Of a stretch of DNA of 64,000 nucleotides, positions 16,277-25,100 are shown piece by piece (the stretch's first letter is position 1; each line of letters opens with the position of its first letter). This DNA comes from Nocardioides baculatus (GTDB taxonomy: Bacteria; Actinomycetota; Actinomycetes; Propionibacteriales; Nocardioidaceae), in assembly GCF_016735675.1 (NCBI RefSeq), contig NZ_JAERSG010000001.1:868001-932000 (forward strand), given 5' to 3'. The notes below the pieces were generated by a model that did no database searches, was not told the DNA's origin, and saw only the letters and a list, made by a program, of their open reading frames with translations. The translations under genes and the position numbers were made by a program.

Positions 16277-18454
16277 TTGAGCGAGGAGCTCGAAGCACGC
16301 GAGATCGCGGCGGAGCAGCAGTACGTCGACGAGGTCTACGTCCAGCTCGAGGCATCGACGCAGAACGCGAAGGCGCTCGCGGCCGAGGGTCGCAACCGCG
16401 GCAAGCTGGAGCACGAGGGCGGTCTCGTCGAGCGCGACGCGATGGTCTTCCAGGCCGCCAAGCGGATCGCCCAGCTCGACGCGGCCCACGAGGGACTGGT
16501 CTTCGGCCGGCTCGACCTCGACCCGTCGATCGACGCCCTGCCGCGCTACATCGGGCGCATCGGCGTCCGCAACGCCGACCGCGACGTGCTGCTCATCGAC
16601 TGGCGCGCGCCCGCTGCCGGCGTGTTCTACCAGGCCACCGCCGCGACCCCGCAGGGCGTCGTACGCCGCCGGGTGCTGCGCTCGCAGCACCGCACGGTGA
16701 TCGGCGTCGAGGACGAGCTGCTCGACGACCAGGCCGAGACCGACCTGCCGATCGTCGGCGAGGGCGCGCTGATGGCGCAGCTCTCCCGGGCCCGCGACCG
16801 GTCCATGCACTCGATCGTCGCGACGATCCAGGCCGAGCAGGACAAGGCCATCCGCGCGCCCGGGAAGGGCGTCGTGTCGATCTCGGGCGGACCGGGCACC
16901 GGCAAGACCGTCGTCGCGCTGCACCGCGCGGCGTTCCTCCTCTACTCCGACCGACGTCGCTACGAGGGCGGCGGCGTGCTCGTCGTCGGACCCAGCGGGG
17001 TCTTCATGCGCTACATCGAGCGCGTGCTCCCCAGCCTCGGCGAGACCGCCGTCGCGCTGCGCTCGCTCGGCGAGGTCGTCGGTGGCATCCGCGCGACCCG
17101 CCACGACGAGCCGGCCGTGGCCGACATCAAGGGCGCCACGAGGATGGCCGAGCTGATGCGGCGTACGGCGCGCCAGCACGCGCCGGGCGCCCCGACCAGC
17201 TTCCGCATCTACTGGCGCGACGACACGATCGTGCTCGACCCCGGCCTGCTCGGCCGGCTGCGCCGCCAGCTGATGTCGCAGGGCCGCCGCAACCGCCAGC
17301 TCCCGCGCGTCGCCCGGACGCTCCTCGACGCGATGTGGCGCCAGGTGCAGGGCGAGCGCGGTCGCGAGCGTGGCCGTGAGGCCTTCGACGACGACATGCT
17401 CGGCCACGCCGGCTTCGTCGAGTTCGCCTCGTCGTGGTGGCCGCCGCTCGACGCGGCCACCGTCTTCGGCTGGCTGCGCGACCCCGAGTTCCTCTCGCGG
17501 GTCGGCGAGGGCGTCGTCAGCCGCGAGGAGCAGCTGCTGCTCGCCAAGTCGTGGGCCTCCGACGGCTGGTCGATCGAGGACGTGCCGCTGCTCGACGAGC
17601 TGCGCTACGCCATCGGTGACGTGCCGCAGCGCACCGACGACGAGCGCGACCTCGACGAGACCGGCCTCCTCGAGGGCGGCGTCGACCTCCAGGAGCTCAC
17701 CACCATCTCCGAGCGGGAGTACGCCCCGGGCGGTCTCGCCTGGTCGGCCCCGACCCACCGCATCGAGGACGACGGCTACGCCCACGTCCTCATCGACGAG
17801 GCCCAGGACCTGACGCCGATGCAGTGGCGGATGGTCGGTCGCCGCGGCCGCGCCGCGAGCTGGACGATCGTCGGCGACCCGGCGCAGTCGTCGTGGCCCG
17901 ACGCCCCCGAGGCCACCCGCGCCCGGCTCGAGGCGCTGGAGGGCAAGGAGCTCCACGAGTTCCACCTGTCCACCAACTACCGCAACTCCGCCGAGATCTA
18001 CGCCTTCGCGGCCGACTACGCGCAGCGCGTGGGCCTCGACGCCGACCTGCCGGATGCCGTACGCCGCACCGGCGAGGAGCCGCGGGTCGTGGGTCCGGTC
18101 GACGACCTCGAGTCCGCCGTGCGTGCGGCCGTGACCGAGACGGCCGGCCGCGTGCAGGGCACCGTCGGCATCGTCGTACCCGTCGCGCGTCGCTCGGAGG
18201 TCAACGCCTGGCTGGCGTCCTGGCCGGAGCTGGCGTCCGACGCCGCCGGGGCCCGGGCCGCGGTCGACTCCAGCGTCACGCCGAGCGGCGAGGACCGCGT
18301 CGTCGTCCTCACCGGGCTCGACACCAAGGGCCTGGAGTTCGACGGCATCGTGGTGGTCTCGCCGCAGGAGATCGAGGACGAGTCGGCGACGGGTCGCGCG
18401 ACCCTCTACGTCGTGCTCACGCGTGCCACGCAGCTGTTGACCACCGTCGGCTGA
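16277..18454 (+). CDS. HelD/HelR-like RNA polymerase-associated motor ATPase (UvrD-like)
   Basis: A 725-residue superfamily 1 helicase-like protein. An N-terminal coiled coil (LSEELEAREIAAEQQYVDEVYVQ and following) matches the arm that enters the RNA polymerase secondary channel in HelD proteins. Walker A GGPGTGKTVVALHR lies at about residue 200. A HelD-specific region follows, then HVLIDEAQDLTPMQW (Walker B), IVGDPAQSSW, HLSTNYRN and VVLTGLDTKGLEFDGIVVV. HelD/HelR proteins release stalled RNA polymerase and can displace rifamycins. The TTG start has GAGGAG 6 nt upstream. I looked for the rifamycin-associated palindrome upstream and did not find it. Confidence 0.88.
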   Translation: MSEELEAREIAAEQQYVDEVYVQLEASTQNAKALAAEGRNRGKLEHEGGLVERDAMVFQAAKRIAQLDAAHEGLVFGRLDLDPSIDALPRYIGRIGVRNADRDVLLIDWRAPAAGVFYQATAATPQGVVRRRVLRSQHRTVIGVEDELLDDQAETDLPIVGEGALMAQLSRARDRSMHSIVATIQAEQDKAIRAPGKGVVSISGGPGTGKTVVALHRAAFLLYSDRRRYEGGGVLVVGPSGVFMRYIERVLPSLGETAVALRSLGEVVGGIRATRHDEPAVADIKGATRMAELMRRTARQHAPGAPTSFRIYWRDDTIVLDPGLLGRLRRQLMSQGRRNRQLPRVARTLLDAMWRQVQGERGRERGREAFDDDMLGHAGFVEFASSWWPPLDAATVFGWLRDPEFLSRVGEGVVSREEQLLLAKSWASDGWSIEDVPLLDELRYAIGDVPQRTDDERDLDETGLLEGGVDLQELTTISEREYAPGGLAWSAPTHRIEDDGYAHVLIDEAQDLTPMQWRMVGRRGRAASWTIVGDPAQSSWPDAPEATRARLEALEGKELHEFHLSTNYRNSAEIYAFAADYAQRVGLDADLPDAVRRTGEEPRVVGPVDDLESAVRAAVTETAGRVQGTVGIVVPVARRSEVNAWLASWPELASDAAGARAAVDSSVTPSGEDRVVVLTGLDTKGLEFDGIVVVSPQEIEDESATGRATLYVVLTRATQLLTTVG

Positions 18455-18533
18455 GGTCGCGTTTCGGGTTGTCGGTGGGGCGTGCGTACGATCGCCCACT
18501 CGTCCTGCACGACCACGACCTTTGGGGAGGCCG

Positions 18534-19385
18534 ATGTCCCGGCGCGCGCCAGTCCTCGCAGCCCTGACGCTCGCCGTCCTCGGTCTGCTCGCCGGACCTG
18601 CGCAGGCGACCCTCCCGCGCGGTGACCGCGTCGAGTCCGACCCCGACCCGAGCTGGGGCTGGGAGCTCCTCTTCGAGGACGGCTTCGACGGCCCGGCCGG
18701 CACCCAGTCCCCCCAGTGGCACGCGATGACGGGCTGGAACCCGGCTCTGCAGAACGGCGTCGGCCAGCTCGACGTCTCGGCCCTGTCGCAGCTGCGCTCG
18801 ACGTCGGGCTGGGTGCTCCCGGCCGGGACGACGGTGAAGGTGTCGGCCAGCCTCCTCATGCCCGACACCGGCACGAACTACGCGGCCGTATGGGTGCAGC
18901 ACCCCAACGCCCTCGACCCGCGCGAGATCGACGTGATCGAGAGCTACGGCCCCCTCAAGCCTGCGGGCGCGCAGGCCGCCTCGCACCTCTGCTACGACGA
19001 GACGCTCGACAACGGCGTCGACGAGTGCGCCGCCGCCGGGCTCGCCCCCGAGCTGCTGCCTGTCACCGACCGGTTCCGCGACGGCGCCGAGCCCTGGGAC
19101 GGCTACTGGGAGTACGACGCCGTCTTCACCGTCGGCGGTGACGACGTCTCCTTCTCCGCCCAGGACGGGTTCGGCAACCAGGCGTACGCCCTCCGCACCG
19201 CGCCCGACCCCCGCCGTGTCCCCGGCAACCTGCTGCCCTTCCACCTCCGGTTGTCCAACAAGGACGTCGACCCGCAATACGCCGTCCCCGGCGGCACGCG
19301 GCTGAGCATGCTCGTCGACTGGGTGCGCGTCGAGGTGCGCTACCCGCCCGACCCGCGCCCGGTCCCCACCCCGCCGGTCGGGTAG
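18534..19385 (+). CDS. Secreted GH16-like glycoside hydrolase
   Basis: 283 residues with a cleavable signal (MSRRAPVLAALTLAVLGLLAGPAQA). The mature part is a concanavalin-like beta-sandwich: LLFEDGFDGPAG at the start and REIDVIESYG in the middle, which is the GH16 active-site pattern ExDxxE (two catalytic Glu and one Asp), then GYWEYDAVFTVGGDDVSF and a closing MLVDWVRVEV strand. GH16 enzymes cut beta-1,3 or beta-1,4 glucans, galactans or related polymers; the exact glycan is not evident. ATG 18534 follows GGGGAGG with short spacing. The gene converges on the flavin reductase gene. Confidence 0.82.
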   Translation: MSRRAPVLAALTLAVLGLLAGPAQATLPRGDRVESDPDPSWGWELLFEDGFDGPAGTQSPQWHAMTGWNPALQNGVGQLDVSALSQLRSTSGWVLPAGTTVKVSASLLMPDTGTNYAAVWVQHPNALDPREIDVIESYGPLKPAGAQAASHLCYDETLDNGVDECAAAGLAPELLPVTDRFRDGAEPWDGYWEYDAVFTVGGDDVSFSAQDGFGNQAYALRTAPDPRRVPGNLLPFHLRLSNKDVDPQYAVPGGTRLSMLVDWVRVEVRYPPDPRPVPTPPVG

Positions 19386-19404
19386 CCCGCTCCCCGTTGA
19401 CGGG

Positions 19405-20013
19405 TCATTGCGGGCGGCGCATGTCGAACCGGTTGCTGGTGTCGATGCCGAAGTAGGCCGTCGGCCCGCCAGCCCGCAGGATCGGCTGCGCCCGGGCGGT
19501 GTCGTAGATCCCGTCCACGAGCAGGTCCTCGTCGATGTGCACGCCGACCACCTCGCCGACGGTGAACCACGCTCCGCTGGCATCCCCCGTCGCGGTCTGC
19601 AGCTCGATGATCTGGGTGACTCGGCACTCGAAGGTGACCGGCGCCGCTGCGACCCGAGGTGCCTCGACCACCAGCGAGGGCACCGACTCGAGGCCGGCCG
19701 CCTCGAACTCGTCGATGTCCTCGGCGGTGGAGGTCGCGTTCATCTGCTCAGCCAGTGCGCGGGTGGCGAGGTTCCAGGTGAACTCGCGCGTCGCCTCTGC
19801 GTTGGCCACAGTTCCCTTCCAGCCGTTGCTGGAGAAGCCCACCAGCGGCGGGACGTAGTTGAGCGCGTTGAAGAAGCTGTAGGGCGCAAGATTGCGTCGG
19901 CCCTGCGTGTCGAGGGTCGCGATCCAGCCGATCGGGCGCGGGGCGACGATCGAGTTGAAGGGGTCGTGTGGCAGCCGATGGCCGTCCGCGGGGCGGTAGA
20001 AGTGTTCGCTCAC
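19405..20013 (-). CDS. Flavin reductase family protein (flavoredoxin-like)
   Basis: A 202-residue FMN-binding split-barrel protein: FNSIVAPRPIGWIATLDTQG, NLAPYSFFNALNYVPPLVGFSS and FTWNLATRALAEQMN are the conserved flavin-binding stretches, with VTFECRVTQIIEL as the barrel strand. It probably reduces FMN, or uses it to reduce another compound. The start is GTG 20013 (VSEHFYRPADGH) with no good ribosome site. The gene stands alone; its upstream neighbour is divergent with 242 bp between. Confidence 0.85.
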   Translation of the reverse strand: MSEHFYRPADGHRLPHDPFNSIVAPRPIGWIATLDTQGRRNLAPYSFFNALNYVPPLVGFSSNGWKGTVANAEATREFTWNLATRALAEQMNATSTAEDIDEFEAAGLESVPSLVVEAPRVAAAPVTFECRVTQIIELQTATGDASGAWFTVGEVVGVHIDEDLLVDGIYDTARAQPILRAGGPTAYFGIDTSNRFDMRRPQ

Positions 20014-20255
20014 CGTTGCATGACATCAGAGCGCTCGGATGGCCCGGGCATGGACAAGCCCCTTCACGCCTCCTCGACTCAGGCCGAGCGACGCAGGGGC
20101 CGCGCATTGCCCGCGCAACCGGGTCGGCCGAAAGCACGAGACGCGGACCGGTCATCCGGCTCATCGGGCTCGGGCTCCGGGGCCGATCCGCCTGCCGGCC
20201 GCGTGGGCAAGCGTGGAGCCATGCGGTCGCCCGACCGCGACGAAGGAGCAACGAG
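20014..20255. other. Divergent intergenic region
   Basis: 242 bp between the flavin reductase start and the next plus-strand gene. I see the GAAGGAG ribosome site of the latter (about 20242-20248) but no clear promoter pair, repeat or small gene. Confidence 0.4.
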
Positions 20256-20945
20256 ATGAGCACCACGGCCCTGCCAGACATCCGCGCGGCGCGCGACGAG
20301 CGGGTCGTGGGTGCCCTGGCCCTCGCGCTGGCAGCGTCGCTGGTCGTCCAGAACGCGGCGGTGGCCTGGGCCGCGGCACCGAGCTACGCCGCCCCGATGA
20401 CGGAGGTGCTCGCCTTCCACGCCGAACACCGCGGAGCGGTCGCCATTGCCGTCGGGCTCGAGGCGCTGAACCTCCCGCTGCTCCTCGGGTTCCTCGCCGG
20501 CCTCCGCGGGCTCGTCGAGCAGCGCGGCGGTGCGGGAGCGGTCTGGTCGCGGCTCGCGCTGGCCGCCGGCGCCGTCCTCTCGGCCGCCTTCGGGCTCTAC
20601 GCGGTGCTGTGGATCGGGACCGTCCTCGTCGCCGACGGCCTGACCGGGCCCACGCCGTTGCTCGAGCTGGTCTGGCAGCTGCACGCGGCCGCGTTCGCCT
20701 TCGTGCTGTCGGCGCTCGGCACGACCCTCGTCGCCGCAGCGCTGACCACGCACGCGGGCCGCCTGACTGCGCCGTGGCAGCGGTGGCTCGGACTCGTCGG
20801 GGGCGGCCTGATGCTCGCCGCGGGAGCCGCCAGCCTGCCGATCGCGGACGGCTCGTCACTGCTGTTCGTGGGGATGCCCGGGTACGCCGCCTGGCTCGTG
20901 TGGCTCCTCGCCACCGGCGTACGCCTGGTGCGCAGGGCCGCGTAG
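20256..20945 (+). CDS. Multi-pass membrane protein of unknown function
   Basis: 229 residues with about six membrane helices, including VVGALALALAASLVVQNAAVAW, AIAVGLEALNLPLLLGFLAGL, LALAAGAVLSAAFGLYAVLWI, FAFVLSALGTTLVAAALTT, WLGLVGGGLMLAAGAASLPIA and YAAWLVWLLATGVRL. The pattern is DUF4386-like but not diagnostic. ATG 20256 is fixed by GAAGGAG 7 nt upstream. Its stop abuts, without a gap, the stop of the convergent EamA gene, so neither has room for a separate terminator. Confidence 0.75.
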   Translation: MSTTALPDIRAARDERVVGALALALAASLVVQNAAVAWAAAPSYAAPMTEVLAFHAEHRGAVAIAVGLEALNLPLLLGFLAGLRGLVEQRGGAGAVWSRLALAAGAVLSAAFGLYAVLWIGTVLVADGLTGPTPLLELVWQLHAAAFAFVLSALGTTLVAAALTTHAGRLTAPWQRWLGLVGGGLMLAAGAASLPIADGSSLLFVGMPGYAAWLVWLLATGVRLVRRAA

Positions 20946-21884
20946 TCAGCGCAGGTGCGCGTCCGGGAGCAGCGGGCCGGCGGCAGCGGCGGGGCGCCCG
21001 AGCCCGGCGACGGCGCCGAGCACGAGCACGATGCCGGCCACGGCCACCGGACCGAGGGCCTCGCCGAGCACCACCGCGGCGACGACCGCCGCGGTCACGG
21101 GTTCGACCAGGCTCGCGGTCACCGCGGTGCTCGGCGCGACGACGCGCAGACCGGAGTAGAGCAGCACGTAGGCGAGCGCCATCGTCAGGGCGCCGAGGTA
21201 GAGCAGCCACCCCAGCGCCACGGCGTCGGTGGTGACGCGCGGCCCGTCGACCACCGCGAGGCAGGGGAGCAGGACGGCCGCCCCGACGAGCGTCATGCCA
21301 CTCGTCAGCACCAGCGGCGACGACGTACGGCTCACCGTGCCGCCGGCCACCGTCGTGACGGCGTACGTCGTCCCGGACGCGATCGCGAGCAGCACCCCGG
21401 CGACCGGGGCGGGGCCGGTCGACGACTCGTGCCCGGCGACGCTGACGAGCACCAGCCCGACGAGCGCCGCGCCCAGCACCGCGAGCCGCGAGGACGCGGG
21501 GGAGCGACGGTCGCGCACCGACTCGAGGACGGTGAGCAGCACCGGAGCCAGCCCGAGGCTGACCACGGTCGAGACGGCGACGCCGACCTGGGTGACCGAG
21601 ACGAAGTAGAAGCCCTGGTAGGCCGCCGTGCCGGCGCCGACCGCGAGGAGCTGGCGCGGGTGCCGGCGGGCGAGGTCGACCAGCTCGCCACCCCTGCGCA
21701 GGGCGACGAGCGCGCCGAGCAGGACCGCCGCGGCGATCGCCATCCGCCAGGCGCTGATCGTGACGGGCGAGAGGGCCTCGTGCTCGCGGATCAGCTGCAC
21801 GGCCAGGCCGCCGGTGCCCCACAGGACGCTCGCCGCGCCGACCTCGAGCAGTCCGCGCAGGTGGGACCGCGACCCCTGGCTCAT
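20946..21884 (-). CDS. EamA/DMT-family transporter
   Basis: A 312-residue membrane protein with ten predicted helices in two EamA repeats of about 140 residues each. The first opens LLEVGAASVLWGTGGLAVQLI and the second PVAGVLLAIASGTTYAVTTV. The end of each half has the usual small-residue helix (TAAYQGFYFVSVTQVGVAVS; YVLLYSGLRVVAPSTAVTA and PVTAAVVAAVVLGEALG). These are drug/metabolite exporters of unknown substrate. ATG 21884 is 70 bp from the divergent epimerase start. Confidence 0.9.
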   Translation of the reverse strand: MSQGSRSHLRGLLEVGAASVLWGTGGLAVQLIREHEALSPVTISAWRMAIAAAVLLGALVALRRGGELVDLARRHPRQLLAVGAGTAAYQGFYFVSVTQVGVAVSTVVSLGLAPVLLTVLESVRDRRSPASSRLAVLGAALVGLVLVSVAGHESSTGPAPVAGVLLAIASGTTYAVTTVAGGTVSRTSSPLVLTSGMTLVGAAVLLPCLAVVDGPRVTTDAVALGWLLYLGALTMALAYVLLYSGLRVVAPSTAVTASLVEPVTAAVVAAVVLGEALGPVAVAGIVLVLGAVAGLGRPAAAAGPLLPDAHLR

Positions 21885-21941
21885 GGCGCGAGTCTGTCAG
21901 CGCCGGGGCGCCTCGACATCCGGGTTTCGCCCCTCGACTCC

Positions 21942-21947
21942 TAGGGT
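21942..21947 (+). promoter_or_regulatory. -10 box of probable leaderless epimerase mRNA
   Basis: TAGGGT, 7 nt before ATG 21955, with no ribosome site. Confidence 0.5.
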
Positions 21948-21954
21948 GTGGGCC

Positions 21955-23034
21955 ATGTCGTCATCGCAGCAGGCAGGCGGCCGCGTCCTCGTCACGGGCG
22001 GAGCCGGCTTCATCGGCACGACCCTCGCGCGGCAGCTCGCGGACTCCGCCGAGCAGTGGGTCGTCCTCGACAACCTCCACCCGCAGGTGCACCCGGGCTC
22101 GCAGCCCCCGGCCGACCTCCCCGACTCCGTCGACCTCCGCGTGGGGGACGTCACGAGCGCGCACGACCTGGACGCCGTCGTCGCCGACCTGCGCCCCGAC
22201 ACCGTGATCCACCTCGCGGCCGAGACCGGCACCGCGCAGTCGCTGGCGGAGAGCACGCGCCACGGGATGGTCAACGTCGTCGGCACCACCCAGCTGCTCG
22301 ACGCCCTCACCCGCGCCGGCCACGTGCCCGGTCACTTCGTGCTGACCAGCTCGCGCGCGGTCTACGGCGAGGGCGTGTGGCGCAACCCGGACGGCTCGAC
22401 CTTCCAGCCCGGCCTGCGCACCCACGCGCAGCTCGAGGCGGGGAAGTGGGACCACGGCGACGGCGCCGTCCACGTGCCCAACACGGTCGCCGGCACCCAC
22501 CCGAACCCGATCAACGTCTACGGCGCGACCAAGCTCGCGCAGGAGCAGATCCTGTCGGCGTGGACCGGCTCGCACGACACCCGCCTCTCGGTGCTGCGCC
22601 TGCAGAACGTCTACGGCCCGCGCCAGTCGCTGTCCAACCCCTACACCGGTATCGTCTCGCTCTTCTCGCGGCTGGCCCGCGAGGGCGAGTCGATCCCGCT
22701 CTACGAGGACGGCGACATCACCCGCGACTTCGTCCACATCGACGACGTGGTCAGCGCCCTGGTAGCCGCGATCGCCGCCCCGCCGGTCGACCACATGCGC
22801 ACGGTCGACGTCGGCAGCGGCGTCCGCACCACGATCGGTGACCTGGCCCGCGAGATCGCCCGCTACCACTCGGCGCCGGAGCCGCACGTCACGGGCCAGT
22901 ACCGCGACGGCGACGTCCGGCACGCGTCCTGCACGGTCGAGGACACCGTCCGCACCCTCGACTGGGAGCCGCGGGTGAGCCTGCGCGACGGCGTCGCCGG
23001 GCTCCAGGACTGGATCGCGACGCAGCTCGACTGA
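21955..23034 (+). CDS. NAD-dependent epimerase/dehydratase (extended SDR)
   Basis: A 359-residue extended SDR. VLVTGGAGFIGTTLARQL is the NAD-binding motif (about 11-28), HLAAETG and TSSRAVYGEG mark the active-site region, and YGATK (catalytic Tyr/Lys) is followed by LRLQNVYGPRQSLSNPYTG and DGDITRDFVHIDDVV, as in nucleotide-sugar 4-epimerases and 4,6-dehydratases. The sugar cannot be named. An insertion between TSSRAVYGEG and YGATK (about 45 residues, HAQLEAGKWDHGDG and so on) is longer than usual. The next gene starts 44 bp downstream with its own -10 box. Confidence 0.88.
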   Translation: MSSSQQAGGRVLVTGGAGFIGTTLARQLADSAEQWVVLDNLHPQVHPGSQPPADLPDSVDLRVGDVTSAHDLDAVVADLRPDTVIHLAAETGTAQSLAESTRHGMVNVVGTTQLLDALTRAGHVPGHFVLTSSRAVYGEGVWRNPDGSTFQPGLRTHAQLEAGKWDHGDGAVHVPNTVAGTHPNPINVYGATKLAQEQILSAWTGSHDTRLSVLRLQNVYGPRQSLSNPYTGIVSLFSRLAREGESIPLYEDGDITRDFVHIDDVVSALVAAIAAPPVDHMRTVDVGSGVRTTIGDLAREIARYHSAPEPHVTGQYRDGDVRHASCTVEDTVRTLDWEPRVSLRDGVAGLQDWIATQLD

Positions 23035-23065
23035 GACGGGCTCGGATCGCCCGGCGGCGCGCCCG

Positions 23066-23071
23066 TAGGGT
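23066..23071 (+). promoter_or_regulatory. -10 box of probable leaderless PhzE-like mRNA
   Basis: TAGGGT, 7 nt before ATG 23079, with no ribosome site. Confidence 0.5.
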
Positions 23072-23078
23072 TTCGGCC

Positions 23079-24986
23079 ATGACCGAGACCCCCACCGTCG
23101 CCGACCTCCTGGAGCAGATCCAGGGGTACGGCGCATGGGCGGTCATCCGGCGCAAGGCCGCGCCGACCGTCGGCCTGGTCGGCGGCACGCCCCACGAGGT
23201 GGCGTCGCTGCTCGACATCCCGCTGGAGTCCGGCGCCCCCGAGCCGGGGCGCAGCGCCGACCGGTTGGTCGCCGTGCCGTTCCGGCAGGTGCGCGAGCGC
23301 GGCTTCGCCGCCATCGACGACGGCACGCCGCTGACCGTCGTCGACATCGAGGTCGAGCACGAGGTGGCGGTCGACGACCTCCTCGCCGCGTTGCCCGACG
23401 TGCCGGTCGAGCTCGCCGACCGCGGCGGCTTCGCGACCAGCGACGAGGACTACGGCACGGTCGTCGAGGCGATCATCCGCGACGAGATCGGCCAGGGCGA
23501 GGGCGCCAACCTCGTGATCGGCCGGCACTACCGCGCCGCCCTCGCGGACTGGGACGCGACGAAGGCGCTCACCGTGCTGCGCCGCCTCATGGAGCGCGAG
23601 CGCGGGGCGTACTGGACCTTCTGCTTCTTCACCGGCGACCGCTTCCTCATCGGCGCCAGCCCCGAGCGGCACGTCTCCGTGCGCTCGGGCGACGTCCGGA
23701 TGAACCCGATCTCCGGGACCTTCCGCGTCGCGGGCCACGGTGACGACCCCGATGCGCTGAAGACGCACCTCCTCGACTTCCTCGGGAACGAGAAGGAGGT
23801 CTTCGAGCTCTTCATGGTCGTCGACGAGGAGCTCAAGATGATGTGCGACATCTGCCACGAGGGCGGCCAAGTGCTCGGGCCGTTCCTCAAGCCGATGACG
23901 CACCTGATCCACACCGAGTACCTCCTCGCCGGGCGGTCCGACCGCGACCACCGCGAGATCCTGCGCGACACCATGTACGCCGCGACGGTGACGGGCGCCC
24001 CGGTCGAGAACGCCTGCCGCCTGATCGCCGACTACGAGCCCGAGGGCCGCGGCTACTACGGCGCCGCGCTCGCGCTGTTCGGCCGCTCGCCCGACGGCAC
24101 GCCGACCATGGACAGCCCGATCCTGATCCGCACCGCCGACGTCTCGCCGGCAGGCGAGCTCAAGGTGACCGCGGGCGCGACACTCGTGCGCGACTCCGAC
24201 GCGGCTTACGAGGTCGCGGAGACCCGGGCCAAGGCGGGCGGCATCCTCAGCGCCTTCGGGCTGGCGCCGGCGGCGACCTCCGACGGCACGGACATCGCCG
24301 AGCTCGCGCGGGACGAGGACGTCGTACTCGCGCTGGGGTCGCGCAACCAGCGGCTCTCGCGCTTCTGGCTGACCGACCAGGCCGGCGAGCCCGCCGACCC
24401 CTCGCTCGCCGGGAAGTCGGTCGTGATCCTGCACGGCGAGGACGACTTCGTGAACATGCTCGTCCACGTGCTCGGCGTCTTCGGCATGACAGCGACCGTG
24501 GTGCGGCACGAGGACTACGCGGCGGGGGCCTTCGACGGCGCCGACCTCGTCATCGTCGGCCCCGGCCCCGGCGACCCGCGCGAGGGCGACCACCCGAAGA
24601 TCGCGGCGTTCCGACAGGCCGTCGACGACCTGCTCGCCTCCGGCCAGCCCTTCCTCGCGGTCTGCCTCGGCCACCAGACGCTGTGCCAGCGGCTCGGGCT
24701 CGAGCTGGGCTACAAGGACGTCGTCTTCCAGGGCACGCAGTCGCCGGTCCGGCTCGACGGTCGGACCGAGCGCGTCGGCTTCTACAACACCTTCGTCGGC
24801 CGGGTGCCCGACGGCGCCGCGCTGCCCGAGGGCGTACGGGTCGAGGCCGACGAGGCGACGGGCGACATCCACGCGATCGTCGGCCCGCACTTCCGCGGCA
24901 TCCAGTTCCACGCCGAGTCGATCCTCACCGAGAACGGCTACGACCTGCTGCACAGCGCTGTCTGCGGCCTGCTCCTCGATACCTGA
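23079..24986 (+). CDS. Anthranilate-synthase-like fusion of PhzE type (ADIC synthase-like)
   Basis: This 635-residue protein fuses a chorismate-binding TrpE-like domain (about 110-400; GASPERHVSV, NPISGTFR, LKMMCDICHEGGQVLGPFLKP, YYGAALAL) to a class I glutamine amidotransferase (about 430-635) with nucleophile Cys529 in FLAVCLGHQTL and His611/Glu613 in QFHAESIL. This domain order is that of PhzE, which makes 2-amino-2-desoxyisochorismate, and of some anthranilate synthases. No other phenazine genes are nearby, so the end product is open. A separate PabA/PabB-like pair lies 2 kb downstream. The mRNA is probably leaderless. Confidence 0.88.
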   Translation: MTETPTVADLLEQIQGYGAWAVIRRKAAPTVGLVGGTPHEVASLLDIPLESGAPEPGRSADRLVAVPFRQVRERGFAAIDDGTPLTVVDIEVEHEVAVDDLLAALPDVPVELADRGGFATSDEDYGTVVEAIIRDEIGQGEGANLVIGRHYRAALADWDATKALTVLRRLMERERGAYWTFCFFTGDRFLIGASPERHVSVRSGDVRMNPISGTFRVAGHGDDPDALKTHLLDFLGNEKEVFELFMVVDEELKMMCDICHEGGQVLGPFLKPMTHLIHTEYLLAGRSDRDHREILRDTMYAATVTGAPVENACRLIADYEPEGRGYYGAALALFGRSPDGTPTMDSPILIRTADVSPAGELKVTAGATLVRDSDAAYEVAETRAKAGGILSAFGLAPAATSDGTDIAELARDEDVVLALGSRNQRLSRFWLTDQAGEPADPSLAGKSVVILHGEDDFVNMLVHVLGVFGMTATVVRHEDYAAGAFDGADLVIVGPGPGDPREGDHPKIAAFRQAVDDLLASGQPFLAVCLGHQTLCQRLGLELGYKDVVFQGTQSPVRLDGRTERVGFYNTFVGRVPDGAALPEGVRVEADEATGDIHAIVGPHFRGIQFHAESILTENGYDLLHSAVCGLLLDT

Positions 24987-25034
24987 GGACGTGGTGGACG
25001 GAGATCGGGGCGGATCGCGCACGTGACGTCCTCA
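24984..25034 (+). terminator. Hairpin after the PhzE-like gene
   Basis: TGAGGACGT (24984-24992, including the stop codon) pairs perfectly with ACGTCCTCA (25026-25034) across a 33-nt loop. It is a moderate terminator candidate. Confidence 0.45.
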
Positions 25035-25053
25035 GATATCCGGGTGGGGAAAG

Positions 25054-25059
25054 TAAAGT
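25054..25059 (+). promoter_or_regulatory. Possible -10 of the sulfatase gene
   Basis: TAAAGT inside a small GGGGA/TCCCC hairpin, about 40 bp before the GTG start. No clear -35. Confidence 0.3.
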
Positions 25060-25100
25060 CCCCCTGCAGGGATTGATCTGGGGGACCACGGGGGAGACAC

